This document shows, one piece after another, positions 10,199 to 20,656 of a stretch of 64,000 bases of DNA. The stretch lies in assembly GCA_021927905.1 (NCBI GenBank), contig BLLK01000047.1, positions 3,844,001 through 3,908,000 on the forward strand, in the 5' to 3' direction. Under the pieces are notes generated by a model. The model ran no database searches, was not told the origin of the DNA, and worked only from the letters and a program-made list of their open reading frames with translations. The DNA is from Chaetoceros tenuissimus. Taxonomy: Eukaryota; Bacillariophyta; Thalassiosirophyceae; Chaetocerotales; Chaetocerotaceae. Each line of letters starts with the position of its first letter. The stretch's first letter is position 1. The position numbers and the translations under genes are program-made.

Positions 10199-10891
10199 AT
10201 GGCAATGAAGAGAAATATTGAGCAGACTACAGTTGAAGGAAATGCAATTGACAAAGCAGTTGCGAAGAAACAGAGAACACAAAACCAAGAGTCCTCTCCA
10301 CAAAACCAAGAGTCCTTTCCACAAAACCGATACTCTCTCCATCAATTAGCACAAATCAATCCTTCCTCTTTCGTTGCATCTTGCTTGAAAGCTTATGGTT
10401 TAGCATCTTCTGAACTTCCTGAGAATGAGCTGAAGGGATACTTTCTTCAACCTTCCGATGAACATATCGAGGCTTACGCTACCGATGTGATTCAAGCTAT
10501 TAGGCAAAATGATGTTAAGTACTTACGAACTGTAAGGAAAGAGGGAAGATCGCTCCAAGCATGTAACAACTTTGGAGAGAGTTTATCGCATCTAGCCTGT
10601 AGAAGAAGTTCAGTAGAGCTTATTCGTTTCCTTCTTGAAGAAGGAAATGTTAGTCTTAGAGTCAGAGATGATTACGGAAGAACACCACTACACGACGCTC
10701 TCTGGAGGAAAGAACCAGATTTCGAGCTCGTGAGCCTCATCCTAGATCATGAACCAGAACTTCTTATGATTTCTGACAAGAGAGGGCACTTGCCACTAGA
10801 TTATTGTAGACGTGAACATTGGGGACAATGGATCTACTATCTAGCCGATCGTATGAAAATCGAGATTAGAAGAAAGCTCTCTTCTATTTGA
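10199..10891 (+). CDS. Ankyrin-repeat protein of a diatom-expanded family
   Basis: From the ATG at 10199 the product has 230 residues. The frame is open from an ATG at 9995, but that extension has no family features. A basic segment KKQR precedes two nearly identical NQESxPQ units. The body has RYSLHQLAQINPSSFVASC, then AIRQNDVKYLRTVRKEG followed by three ankyrin-like repeats (NNFGESLSHLACRRSSVELIRFLLEEG, DDYGRTPLHDAL, DKRGHLPLDYC). Ankyrin repeats mediate protein binding, and no enzymatic motif is present. The gene may have a 3' exon around 11012-11206, since a coding-like stretch with a pyrimidine-rich acceptor follows, but I could not find a donor that keeps the frame. Confidence 0.8.
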   Translation: MAMKRNIEQTTVEGNAIDKAVAKKQRTQNQESSPQNQESFPQNRYSLHQLAQINPSSFVASCLKAYGLASSELPENELKGYFLQPSDEHIEAYATDVIQAIRQNDVKYLRTVRKEGRSLQACNNFGESLSHLACRRSSVELIRFLLEEGNVSLRVRDDYGRTPLHDALWRKEPDFELVSLILDHEPELLMISDKRGHLPLDYCRREHWGQWIYYLADRMKIEIRRKLSSI

Positions 10892-11011
10892 ACTTCACGA
10901 TTTATTTGCTAGGAACTAGGACTGTAGAAATTATTGTACTGCTAAATATTAATTGTATTATTAGACCTAAATATTGTTTTTTATGAGTTACTTGTTTCTT
11001 CCCTTCGTCTC

Positions 11012-11206
11012 CATAGACTTAATTCACTTGATGAATTTGACGAAGTCAGGAGGTTGATGGGCACAGCTCCAAATTCTCAACTTCAACACAACTTTGAAGA
11101 AAACGAGCTTTTGAAAGTTAGTGCTGGAATTAATACTGAAGACTATCTAAGTAAGGCAATATCAGTAAGTAATCTATATAAGACAATATTATGTATTTTT
11201 AATTAG
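11012..11206 (+). other. Possible last exon of the ankyrin gene
   Basis: After a strong acceptor-like CTCCATAG the frame reads through an acidic, helix-like peptide (SLDEFDEVRRLMG, EENELLKVSAG) and stops at 11204-11206. It would overlap the 3' end of the convergent MATE gene by 8 bp. The only pre-stop GT donor I see (10851) does not match phase with this acceptor. Confidence 0.35.
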
Positions 11207-12854
11207 TAGCTTCAGTCTTTGACAATCCCATCTTTGCAGTGACCTTCTTCAACAATGGGGCGCCCCAAATTTTTCCAGTAAAGCAAGTTGCTCTAAATAA
11301 CTGGAATAGTACAAATCCATACCATACATTAGAAACTGGCCCGCTACCAGACTTTAATTTCAACAATCCAAAAGGAAACAAGATTGTACTGAGTACATAA
11401 ACTCCTGCAAGATAATTTAATTCACGCCTTGCCAAGAGTATACCTTCAGATACAGCTACTGGTGCAGTGAGCAATCCTCCTAGGAAAAGTGGCAATGCCA
11501 ATGGTTTGACAGAAGATTGAACAAGTGGGTCATTTGTCAAAATAAATGGAAAGAATCGCGGAATACTTGCAGCAATCAATGCAATCCCTGCTCCAGCTGT
11601 AACACCTAATCGTAACAATCTTCCAGCTAGAATCTGTGCTTCACTACGGAATGCATCAGCCTTGTTTATGTAAAATTGAGGCAAAAACGTCTGAGCTGTC
11701 TGTGAAATAACTTCCAAAAATGGTGATAAGAAGAAAAACAAACTCAAGACAATCTGGTGACTAGCCAATGCAGCTTCTGCTGGTAAAGCAGCAGCAACAT
11801 GTGTCATGAATCCAAATGCAGCAAGTTTTCCCAAAATCAATGTCAAAACAGGGGCTGCAAATCCCAAGAACGATTTCGAGGTAACCTTATGCTTCGACTT
11901 TTGTTCTGGAGACGCTTTCACAAACAACTTTTGCCTAGCTGGATTCCACAATGCTGTTGTTCCTGCCCATTGTGCAGCAGTAGTTGCAATAGCCGCACCT
12001 GCAGTCCCCCATTTCAATAGAACTACCAAGAATCCATCTCCAAATATATTTGTAATGGAAGACGCCGCGACTGCCACCAATGGCGTGACACTATCTTTCG
12101 CTCCCAAAAGTGCTGCTTGTAAAACTCCCGCAAGTAAAGATGTTGGCATGGAAAGAGCACGAATGTGCACATATTCAGTAGCTGGGGTAAGAATTTGCTT
12201 TGATGCTTGTTCACCAACATATAATTTGAGTAGAAATTGTCCTTTCCAAAATAAGAGACCCATGATTCCGAATCCACAAATCAAGGCAATTTTTGTTGCT
12301 GTTCTTACTACCGCATCTGTTGCAAGTTTAGATTCTTCTTCATTATCTGCGTTTTTGGCAAGGGCTGATGCGTACAAGTTGGTAGTCGCCACATTCAAAA
12401 ATGCAAAGAGATAAGTGGACCCATCGATGAAAGTTGTAGCTGGACCTAATGCTCCCAACTCAGCTGCTCCCATTCCTGGCTTCGCAGTAAGTCCCACAGC
12501 AGCAGTATCAATGAGAGACAAGAGAGGATTTGATATCCATAGCCCAAGACAAGGAAGGGCGAAATTGAACAAATCTTTCAAAGTTGGTTGTGGGGGAGGA
12601 CTTTTTCTAGATTTGTCCACCACAGGTTCTGAGTTTTCATCACTAGTGGCTTGAAGTTCAGTTTCTCCACCTCTTACTTGAAGATTTACGATAGATTTAG
12701 ACTTGAGAAAGCTCTGCCGATTGATTCCAAGTCCAAGTTGCTCTTTGTTTGCCAAGGCAGATGCATGAGGCTGAAAAGCGAAGCAAGATGAAGGGGAAAG
12801 CTGGAGAGATATGAGCAACGATAGACTCGTTACAGCTGAAGATCGACAATGCAT
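11199..12854 (-). CDS. Plastid MATE/DinF-family efflux transporter
   Basis: This single-exon gene encodes 551 residues. The N-terminus is a signal peptide ending in CFAFQPHAS, consistent with plastid import. The MATE fold starts near residue 90 (LKDLFNFALPCLGLWISNPLLSLIDTAAVG), and about twelve hydrophobic segments follow in two halves. The second half begins near FLGFAAPVLTLILG. MATE carriers export organic cations or organic acids in exchange for H+ or Na+. The DinF-like branch of plant plastids includes EDS5/DTX-type carriers. The substrate cannot be read from sequence. The length is normal for a plastid member with a presequence. Confidence 0.9.
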   Translation of the reverse strand: MHCRSSAVTSLSLLISLQLSPSSCFAFQPHASALANKEQLGLGINRQSFLKSKSIVNLQVRGGETELQATSDENSEPVVDKSRKSPPPQPTLKDLFNFALPCLGLWISNPLLSLIDTAAVGLTAKPGMGAAELGALGPATTFIDGSTYLFAFLNVATTNLYASALAKNADNEEESKLATDAVVRTATKIALICGFGIMGLLFWKGQFLLKLYVGEQASKQILTPATEYVHIRALSMPTSLLAGVLQAALLGAKDSVTPLVAVAASSITNIFGDGFLVVLLKWGTAGAAIATTAAQWAGTTALWNPARQKLFVKASPEQKSKHKVTSKSFLGFAAPVLTLILGKLAAFGFMTHVAAALPAEAALASHQIVLSLFFFLSPFLEVISQTAQTFLPQFYINKADAFRSEAQILAGRLLRLGVTAGAGIALIAASIPRFFPFILTNDPLVQSSVKPLALPLFLGGLLTAPVAVSEGILLARRELNYLAGVYVLSTILFPFGLLKLKSGSGPVSNVWYGFVLFQLFRATCFTGKIWGAPLLKKVTAKMGLSKTEATN

Positions 12855-13258
12855 TTTCTAACCAAGAAGTCAAATAAAAAACTTGTGATAGATTTATGTA
12901 ACAGTTGAATTAGAACCATCCAATCAACTATCAATCAACACAGAGATACCTACATACAGAGATGCGTTCTCGTATCTTTGATACTTGTGCTCAAAACCTC
13001 TACCGGAGATATTCCTATTTTGTACAAAGTATGAGTATGGGTTCTCATCTGAGAAAATGTGAGAGAAAAAAAGATAAAAAGAAGGAATCATCATCATCAT
13101 TATTGTGGAAAGAAGAAAACTCTTTTATCTCAATGAGAAAGTATTATTATGCTATTTCAATTTGAAATTGTATTTTGCAAACATAAAAGCTACTATTTTA
13201 TCATTCCTACAAAGAGATAAATTACGATATCCTTTTTGAACATAAAAACTCAACCAAC
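12855..13258. other. Intergenic, MATE promoter and MDR 3' flank
   Basis: No gene is seen. A purine-rich tract with ATC repeats occurs near 13070-13110. Confidence 0.4.
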
Positions 13259-14714
13259 TTATTGATCTTTGCTGGATTTTGTTTCATCGATATCGAATGA
13301 GGCTGATTCTTCTTCTCCACTGTCTTCGCTAGTTCCTGTGTCACTACTTCCTGTCATGACAGTACTTCCTTCTTCCTCGTCATCATTATCATCTTCTTCT
13401 TCTGATATTGCACTTGATGCCTTTGGATCAACAATATCGGGACTAAGAGTCCATGGCTGAACAACTATGACACCACGTCTCTCAAGTGATTCTCTATTAA
13501 TGTCCAATCGTTCTTGTGCTGCAGCTACTTTTGACATTGGAATCCTAGATGCAACCTTTGGCTTAATCCTTCCCTTCTCCAAGATCGCAAAGAGGTAGAT
13601 TAGATCCTTTACAAATACCTTCCTTTCAGTGAAATAACTATTGAGAATTCCTTCGTAAACAACACATTGTGGATTGCATGCAACCCATGCGCTAGTCCAT
13701 GCCTTTTCAATACCTGTAAAGATACCTCCATCTTTCTCCAACTCACGCATACCATTCACAACAAGGAGACCATCTTCCTTCAGAGATTTGTAACTGTGTT
13801 CAAATCTATCAACACATGAACTGTCCACACAAATATCGATCTTTCCTTGTAATTCATCACTCCAGTCCTCATGGTCTTTACTCAATGGTTTTGCTCCAAG
13901 CATACGAATATACATATCATGAGACTTTTGATTCGTCGCGACACATGAGAAATAAACTCTTTTCGCTCCAAGATAAGTAGCAAGTTCCACAAGCGCTCTT
14001 TCAAAAACACCACATGGTCCAACAATCAATACCCTATCATCTGCTAGTGGCTTACGCTTGTAACGATCTCTTCCATGACATTCTTGCATTAGACACTGAA
14101 ATGCAGCAGTGTATGTGCGAATCACAGTCACTGCCTCAGCACTATCTACGTCATCGGGTACTTTGATTACTTCATCAATCTTCAGAGTAATATATTTAGA
14201 TGTACATCCATTCAATGACAATGCTGCAACTCGATCACCAACATCGAGACCACTTTTAATAGCTAGACTTCCAACTGACTCAATAATTCCAACACAATCA
14301 ATACCAGGTACAAGAGGAAATTGTGGCTTCTTCGTATATTTCCAGTGGAATGATCCATCTCGAATTCTGCTATCTATATCACTTACAGTAGATGCCTATG
14401 ATTATATGAAAGAATAACAATTAGAGAACATTTGTTTTCCATAGGACAAACATAAATTTAGAAATCACTCTGTTCACATTTCTCACCTCTACTCGAATCA
14501 CGATATCATCCCCATGAAGAGCCATAGGCACATCATCATACTGTTGAATCCTCATAACTTCGAACGGGTCGATGCTATGTTTATCAATTACCAACTCTGC
14601 ATTTCTTATATCATTGTCATACACATCCTTTTTGAGAACCATGCGTGTGGTTGTTTTCTTCTCAGAGCTCGCGCTCTCTTCAGACCTTTTTCCTTGTCTT
14701 GACATTAATCGCAT
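13259..14714 (-). CDS. MDR-superfamily (alcohol dehydrogenase/quinone reductase-like) protein
   Basis: Exon 1 is 14487-14714 and exon 2 is 13259-14395. The intron 14396-14486 has GTGAGA and CATAG ends and joins in phase 0, giving about 454 residues. I start at the Met at 14714; in-frame ATGs at 14705 and 14813 also exist. The GroES-like half has VEASTVSDIDSRIRDG across the junction and PLVPGIDCVGIIESVG. The Rossmann half has DRVLIVGPCGVFERALVELATYLGA, where the glycine-rich loop is altered (GPCGVF). No zinc-site cysteine cluster is visible, so a quinone-reductase-type reaction is more likely than zinc alcohol dehydrogenase. The last 55 residues are a disordered acidic Ser-rich tail (EEEDDNDDEEEG). 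The substrate is unknown. Confidence 0.8.
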
Positions 14715-16051
14715 TTTCAAGTGGTTGATTTGTTTTAAGGTCAAGCTGGTTGAATGTGAACCAGAGAAGTGATGTGTATTGAATCGTAGTGGAGGAACTA
14801 AGATAAAAAACATTGAAAAGAAAAGGGATGTTTTGTTCTGTCGCAGACAAGACTCGGAAGCGTTTTATCGCTGAAAATGAAAAATAAGATAAATTTAATA
14901 GATCATTAGACTAGCTTAATAAGCTAATAGCTAGCCTTTTAAATAAAAGTTTTTAATTTTTATCTCTTGATGGTTACGAGTTCTTTTGAGCGAACGAAGA
15001 ACTACGAAGGTCAATTCTTCATATTCTCAATTGAAATATCCCTTTTGAATGTTACCATCATGTGAGCTAGCTACTTATCCATTACGATAAACATTCATTC
15101 ATTACCTGCATAACAACATACATGATACTTGGAGATTGAACTATGAATCCAACATACACCTTTTCCATGACGATTGACACTTGTCAATCATCATGACTTT
15201 CGGATAAATATGTTTCTTCATTTATTTTAAATGGGAAAGCAAAAATATCATTTTGGATTTCCGTAGTTCCATCTGGCACTGCTTGGCTTGGGACAAGCAG
15301 TCGTGCCAAAACTATCCAATAAGAAGGAAGGTACCACTGACGTGGTTCTTAGCATCTTTCTAGTAGAAGGTTGGTGCTGACAGCTTCAGATAACCCTACT
15401 ACCGTATGACAACAATTGTTTCAAACTGAAAGTAGAGATCTAGAAATAAATTAACAGATTAACTCAATAACTGAGAAATGTTTAGTTTTTGCCTTTTCTT
15501 CTCTATTTTTATAACATCTAGTAGGCTTCCCAGCCATAGGATGGAATGGGAAGCCTTCGCCCCGTTCGTTCCTCTACATAGGCTCTATCTTACAAAAAGC
15601 CTAGACATTAAACCGAAGAAGTTCCTTCAATAAATGAGATCTCTTTGTTTTTATTCAACTTTTCTAGATCTCAGATGCATGTTAATAAGCCTTTATTCTT
15701 GTCGGTGATAATTAATTCCAAATGCAAAAGACTATTATAAAACTTCTAATCATGTAAATGCAATCATCATCTATTTCTTCAATCCAAATTCACCTTCCTA
15801 AAAAAACTGGGAACTTTTTGTATTACTTATTGTACCAGGAATGACGGAAAAGCTAAATTCTTCGTACAAGCTCAAGTACGTTTCATCCAGTTCGACGGTA
15901 GTCTCCATGTAAACTTCTCGAAAACCTTCCCAAATGGAGGAAACTTTACTGAAACCACGTTATCCGCGGTCCACTGTAAAACCGAAAACTGCACAGGAAC
16001 TTCTTCCGAACACCATAACACAAAACAACTGAAGAACCTCAACCCACGACA
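14715..16051. other. 1.3-kb intergenic region with several hairpins
   Basis: No protein gene is seen. It holds an 8-bp inverted repeat with 2-bp spacer (15172-15189), a hairpin with stems TGGCAC/TGCTTG (15274-15308), and a 9+4-bp hairpin (15524-15555). A 6-bp stem follows near 15579-15607. The last 100 bp are the HSF 5' leader. Confidence 0.5.
15524..15555. repeat. Strong 32-nt hairpin
   Basis: GGCTTCCCA at 15524-15532 pairs perfectly with TGGGAAGCC at 15547-15555. Inside it CCAT (15534-15537) pairs with ATGG (15541-15544) around a 3-nt loop. It is too stable to be typical of the AT-rich surroundings. Confidence 0.7.
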
Positions 16052-17287
16052 ATGATGCCGTACGCTTCATCGTATCCTCCGTACAATACTCCAACGCCTG
16101 CACCTGCACCGTCATCAGAAGGCGAGCAGCAACAAGTAGTCTATGTGCCAGTCCTAGTTCCAGCAAACAGTAGCACTGGAGCAGCTGCATCTTCAGCTGC
16201 TGCCCTTGTAGCTGCAGCAGGGCGAGAAGCAGCTATGAGCCGCCAACTCCCCCCACCACATTCACATGTATCTGCTACATTAGGAGGAAGAGGCATCCAG
16301 CCACATATGCCATCTGCTGCACCGGATCAATTCGAAGTGGCAAGCATCCTAGCTGGAATATCAAGAAATCCTGATGACCAGGAAGAGGCGGAGCTTGCTG
16401 CTGCCAGAGGTGGACTTCGTGGTGACTCGTCAAAGCAACAGGGTCAAAGACCTGATCCTATGCTAAGCGACCAAAAGACTCGGCTTGCTCATACACTTGA
16501 TTCTTTGAATCTTGCTCAATTGCGACGTCTGGAAGAAGAAGAGAGGGTTAGAGCAAGACTCGCCATGCTTCAACAAGGTGGCTCTTTACTGTATCCTTCT
16601 GCTCACAGTCTTCTCATGGGTGCTCCTATCTCTGAACAAGCTCTCTTTGCCAGAAGTTTAAATCCGTCAATTTATCAAAACTTGCTTGCTTCACAAGGAG
16701 CTCTCGATCCACTGTCTGCCAGAGTGCAAGCACTTAGCAGAGAGAACCCCGCTTTCTCAACAACACGTGAGCTTGCAGCAGCAAAAGCTGCAGCGACCGC
16801 ACGCTCCCAGCAATACCCAGAGGACTCCTCTCGACCTCCTCGTTCATTTGACCGCGATGCATATCGTGAAGAGATTCAACAATTCCAAAGAGACGTTCCA
16901 AAGATATCAACAAAGGGCGGAGTCAAAGCTCCCTTCCCCGTGAATCTATGGAACATGTTGCATCATATTGAAAACTTTGAGCCACAACTTGCTAGAGTCA
17001 TTTCATGGCAACCAGATGGTCTATGCTTCCGTGTCCACGATAAGAAAAGATTTGAGGAATCTGCTCAAGCGAGATTCTTTGGAAGTCAAGTAAACTACAC
17101 ATCATTCAGAAGGCAGCTCAATTTGTGGGGATTCAAGAGAATCAATGATAGAAGCATCAACCATGGAGCTTACTTTCATCCAAAGTTCCAGAGACATGGA
17201 AAATATCTCTGTCGTACAATGGTTAGACCGCAAAAAAGTAAAGCCGATTCTTCAAAGAATACTGAAAGCAACACAACCGAGGAATAG
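16052..17287 (+). CDS. Heat shock transcription factor with C-terminal DNA-binding domain
   Basis: The single-exon product has 411 residues. The HSF winged-helix domain lies at about 294-395: PFPVNLWNMLHHIE, the recognition helix SFRRQLNLWGFKRI at 351-364, and the wing GAYFHPKFQRHGKYL. The domain sits near the C-terminus, with a basic end. The first 290 residues are low-complexity: proline-rich start, Ala-rich stretch at 42-62, and a charged helix around 150-172. There is no HR-A/B leucine zipper after the domain, so oligomerisation would have to use another region. Diatoms carry very large HSF families, most with unknown targets. The nuclear role is inferred from the domain. Confidence 0.93.
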   Translation: MMPYASSYPPYNTPTPAPAPSSEGEQQQVVYVPVLVPANSSTGAAASSAAALVAAAGREAAMSRQLPPPHSHVSATLGGRGIQPHMPSAAPDQFEVASILAGISRNPDDQEEAELAAARGGLRGDSSKQQGQRPDPMLSDQKTRLAHTLDSLNLAQLRRLEEEERVRARLAMLQQGGSLLYPSAHSLLMGAPISEQALFARSLNPSIYQNLLASQGALDPLSARVQALSRENPAFSTTRELAAAKAAATARSQQYPEDSSRPPRSFDRDAYREEIQQFQRDVPKISTKGGVKAPFPVNLWNMLHHIENFEPQLARVISWQPDGLCFRVHDKKRFEESAQARFFGSQVNYTSFRRQLNLWGFKRINDRSINHGAYFHPKFQRHGKYLCRTMVRPQKSKADSSKNTESNTTEE

Positions 17288-17785
17288 AAGTTTACATGAT
17301 TTCTATCCACGTCCTTTTTTGGCTAAAAGTGTTGCTATCATAATGTCACACCTGTCAATATCCACTCGAGCATCCTCTAATGAATGTATACATAAATAAA
17401 ATAAATGGAAGTAAAGTTTAAACTGTTGAATTATTAAACGAGATATTTCTCAAGGTTACTTTACATACGTTATTCTAATCAACAATACAAGTGAAATCTA
17501 AGCAAATTGTGTATAAGAGAAGACCGTAAGGTAGTACCATGACTTGGCTAAAAAATTAGAGCAATGTAGTTCTGTCAGCACTTTAAAATTGCAAAATGCA
17601 GAGTCTGTACATTTCAACATCAAGTATTTGCGATATACTAGTATGAATATTGGAGTTGCACTCGTCTTGGTAAATTTTTCATAGTTTTAAATGTTTGTAA
17701 TTTTATCCTTGCTGCTTGGCCGTCGTGTCAAAAATGCCATGCATGATGATGGAGAAATGATACACTGAGCGAATGCCGCAAACAA
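17288..17785. other. Intergenic between convergent HSF and LDH-like genes
   Basis: Both 3' ends face this region. No gene is seen. It ends close to a CATGCATGATG segment before the stop of the LDH-like gene. Confidence 0.4.
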
Positions 17786-19252
17786 TCAACTGCCATAAGA
17801 TACAATAGCAGCTAGAGCTCCACTTCCAAGAACTGCTGCAACTGTACCAACTTTATTTGATCTTCTAAAGGACGAAGAAAATGGGAGATTTCTTCTTCTC
17901 TTCGCCTCACCATTTGATGTCAGAGGAGACGTAAGAAGGGAAGGAGATGGTACCAATGATCTTCGATCAAACAGAATTGAAGAATTTACACGAGAACTAG
18001 AAGTAGTAGTCAATCGTCGAGCTGCTGATATCCTAAAGGAATCCATGATATTCTTCGATCGATTCATCAATAAATCTCTCTTTCCTACCGTTTGATCGAT
18101 TACGCCAGCAGCAGTACTGGTAGCAACATCAAAAGAAATTACAACTCTAGTATCGTTCTTTGGCAAATTATATTCACCGTTGGAAGAGTGCATTCTCAGT
18201 CCACTTGTTTTGGATACATCTTGGATAACATTTTGTAAATGATCACTAATCTCAAACAACTTCTCCTTTTCTTCACCTGTGAAAGGATGTGTAAGAACTG
18301 TTTGGACACCATCAGCGTTGACCACACATGGTAAGCTCAAGACAACATTATCAAGTCCATATTCACCACTCAGTAATGTTCCAATAGGCAGCACAGAATG
18401 CTCATTCACAGATATGGCTTGAATAATACGGAATACACTCGCACTAACACCATGGGTAGTATTTTGCTTATACTTGAATATTTCATACCCAGCATTTTTC
18501 ACGTCTTCGAGCAACTGATTTGCATCAATAGGCTCTAAATCATTAGAAGCACAGTAATAATCTGCAGGCTGACCAGCAATGCTAATCAAAGATTTGGGTG
18601 TGAAGCAATTATTACCGTGTTCACCTAATTTATTTAAACAAAAGGTTCAAAGTTAGATTGGCATTTGGAAATTGACTGGACAAAAGATATCATAGCATCA
18701 TTATGAATGCTAAAGAGTTTAAATCGAAGACTTACCAAGAATATACCCAAAAACATTCTTAGGATCTACACCAACCCTTTTGGAAACTATACTCATCAAC
18801 CTGGCTGTATCTACAACACATCCAGCAGAGATAACCTGTCTTTTGTCATATCCGGTATTACTTGAAATGAAGTAAGAGACAATATCACATGGGTTTGTAA
18901 CTACAATCAAGATTGCATTGGGTGCAACCTTTTCCAGTTCTTTCGCAATTTCTACTCCAATGACACTATTTGCATGTGCTAAATCCAAACGATTTTGTCC
19001 TTCTTGTATTTGCACACCAGCTGTAATTGCAATGATATCTGCATCTTTCAAATCACTATAGTCATCTGTGGCAACAAGTTTTGTGTTTTTGCTAAATGTC
19101 AGTGAAGAAGTATGCTGAAAGTCCAATATCTCCCCCTTTGCTCGAGAGAGTGTTCTGTTGTAGAGTACCAGCTCACGAACATGTCCGAGAGTAAGAACGT
19201 AGTTGCATACTCCTACTCCAACAGATCCGCTTCCTATTACTCCTATCTTCAT
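17786..19252 (-). CDS. Lactate/malate dehydrogenase-like protein with tail anchor-like C-terminus
   Basis: Exon 1 is 18736-19252 and exon 2 is 17786-18624. The 111-bp intron has GTAAG and TTAG ends and interrupts the Gly before the catalytic EHG, giving 451 residues. The NAD fold starts at MKIGVIGSGSVG. Catalytic residues expected for LDH/MDH are present: R88, D148, R151 and H175 (GEHG). The residue that selects lactate (Gln) or malate (Arg), six before R88, is Ile82, so the substrate is probably a bulkier 2-oxoacid or is unknown. The core ends near residue 325. About 125 Ser/Arg-rich residues follow and end in a hydrophobic segment (VGTVAAVLGSGALAAIVSYG) at the very C-terminus, as in tail-anchored proteins. 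That extension is not usual for the family. Confidence 0.85.
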
Positions 19253-19792
19253 CTTATTTAGAGTGTGCGCTGAAAGTATCCTATTCTATGGATGTTGTAT
19301 AATTCAATGGTAGTTTTCGTCTTATTATTGGAAAAAGAACAAAATATGTGCTAGAGAGAGAGGATATCTGGTGTTTTTTGCTTCTTTCTTCTGAGTTTCT
19401 GGTTTTTTCTATTTGCACTGGAAGTTGCATCAAAGAAGAGAACAGAGAGAATAGATGTCTAGCTAGGTTTGTTTCTCAATATAATGAAAAAAAGTAGTAT
19501 TCTTTTGTATTCTTCTCCTACATACCATGCGTACCTTCATGCAAAAAGAATTTGCGTTTTTATTTGCTTCCACAGAATTTCACGGAGTTCTCATCTGCAA
19601 GAATACCTAAAAAGGCCATTTAGAATTCCGATTTTATTTAACGCTCTAGGCCATTTGACACCATTTTAATTTTTCAATTTTATTGGCACATATTCAGTAT
19701 TCTTTGGTGACAAAGAAAAGTGTTTGAATAAGAGTGCATAATTGAACATGAGGAATATATTCACTTTCACTTACCCTTCACTACCTAGCGAA
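19253..19792. other. Intergenic
   Basis: No gene is seen. It contains a T-rich region near 19370-19410. If the neighbouring DUF5672-like gene had a missing 3' exon it would lie here, but none was found. Confidence 0.4.
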
Positions 19793-20656
19793 TTATATGT
19801 AGCTTTGGATAGTATGGTTCTTCTCCTCTTCTGGTAATATGTATTGAAAGTACGGACAATATTTTCTCACGTGGGGTGTATCCCACATACCATGCTTAAA
19901 ACTCAACTCTCTCCAATTGTCCACATAAAAGGGTCGACAAATGATTCCATCGTTTTGTAAATTCAAAATAAAGTCAGAGTCTTGTTCCAAAAATTCCTTC
20001 TTTCCCCAAAAGTCATAATTCAAAAACTGCTTCGTGATACCCTTGAAATTATTACAGCTTTTCAGATGATAATGTTCATAATCAAGTACATTCATTCGTA
20101 CTCTGCCACTATTGATTGCCTCCAAGAATTTTGGATGTGCACTACTCATCTCCTTAATGGAAAATGCAACCTGTTCAAAGGCATATTGATCTGTAATGTT
20201 TCTGGTCGATTTGTACTTTTCTTGTAGTTCCCGTTTCACTTTACAAATGGAAGTTTTGATTACAAAGCATGTTTGATGCATTGGATAGACATTTGCTGCC
20301 GCAGATTCCAGAACCCACAGCGATTTTTCAGTCAGCTTGGGTTCTATCATTACGACAGTTAAGCTACAATTGCTTGCAATGATTTCTGGATTTGTGTATG
20401 CATGAGAAATATTAAAGTTCCTTTGGACTTCATCTATCGGTTGGCTGTGATTTGCATTTGTTTTTGTAATATCTCTATGAGCAACTCTTGCTTTAGGTAT
20501 ATGTATATCTGTTTTGTCGGATTTTTCAGCAACTCCTTGTTTAATAATAGTGCGCACCTTCTTTTCAGCAATAAGGAGCTTGAGCAATACGACAGAAAGG
20601 AAGAAAAAGAAATGTTTATGTTGTATACCAACAATAGTCATGATCGCATGGTCCAA
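19793..20656 (-). CDS. DUF5672-like glycosyltransferase-type protein
   Basis: The 287-residue single-exon product begins with a hydrophobic signal anchor (FFFFLSVVLLKLLIAEKK). From residue 97 it resembles DUF5672 proteins: SLTVVMIEPKLTEKSLWVLESA, then YDFWGKKEFL and ILNLQNDGIICRPF at 230-243, matching the family's LxFQTDSxLC strand with its acidic residue. DUF5672 proteins are Golgi-type enzymes predicted to be glycosyltransferases. The frame stops soon after this strand, so the usual following segment is short or absent. The gene may be truncated or have lost a 3' exon. There are several NxS/T sites (NIS, NCS, NIT). Confidence 0.55.
   Translation of the reverse strand: MDHAIMTIVGIQHKHFFFFLSVVLLKLLIAEKKVRTIIKQGVAEKSDKTDIHIPKARVAHRDITKTNANHSQPIDEVQRNFNISHAYTNPEIIASNCSLTVVMIEPKLTEKSLWVLESAAANVYPMHQTCFVIKTSICKVKRELQEKYKSTRNITDQYAFEQVAFSIKEMSSAHPKFLEAINSGRVRMNVLDYEHYHLKSCNNFKGITKQFLNYDFWGKKEFLEQDSDFILNLQNDGIICRPFYVDNWRELSFKHGMWDTPHVRKYCPYFQYILPEEEKNHTIQSYI

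Noticed and set aside
11806-12414. 202-codon plus-strand frame
   Set aside because: Antisense of the MATE gene without any domain.
15481-15610. tRNA or snoRNA gene at the hairpins
   Set aside because: No cloverleaf, no TTCGA loop and no C/D or H/ACA boxes could be fitted.
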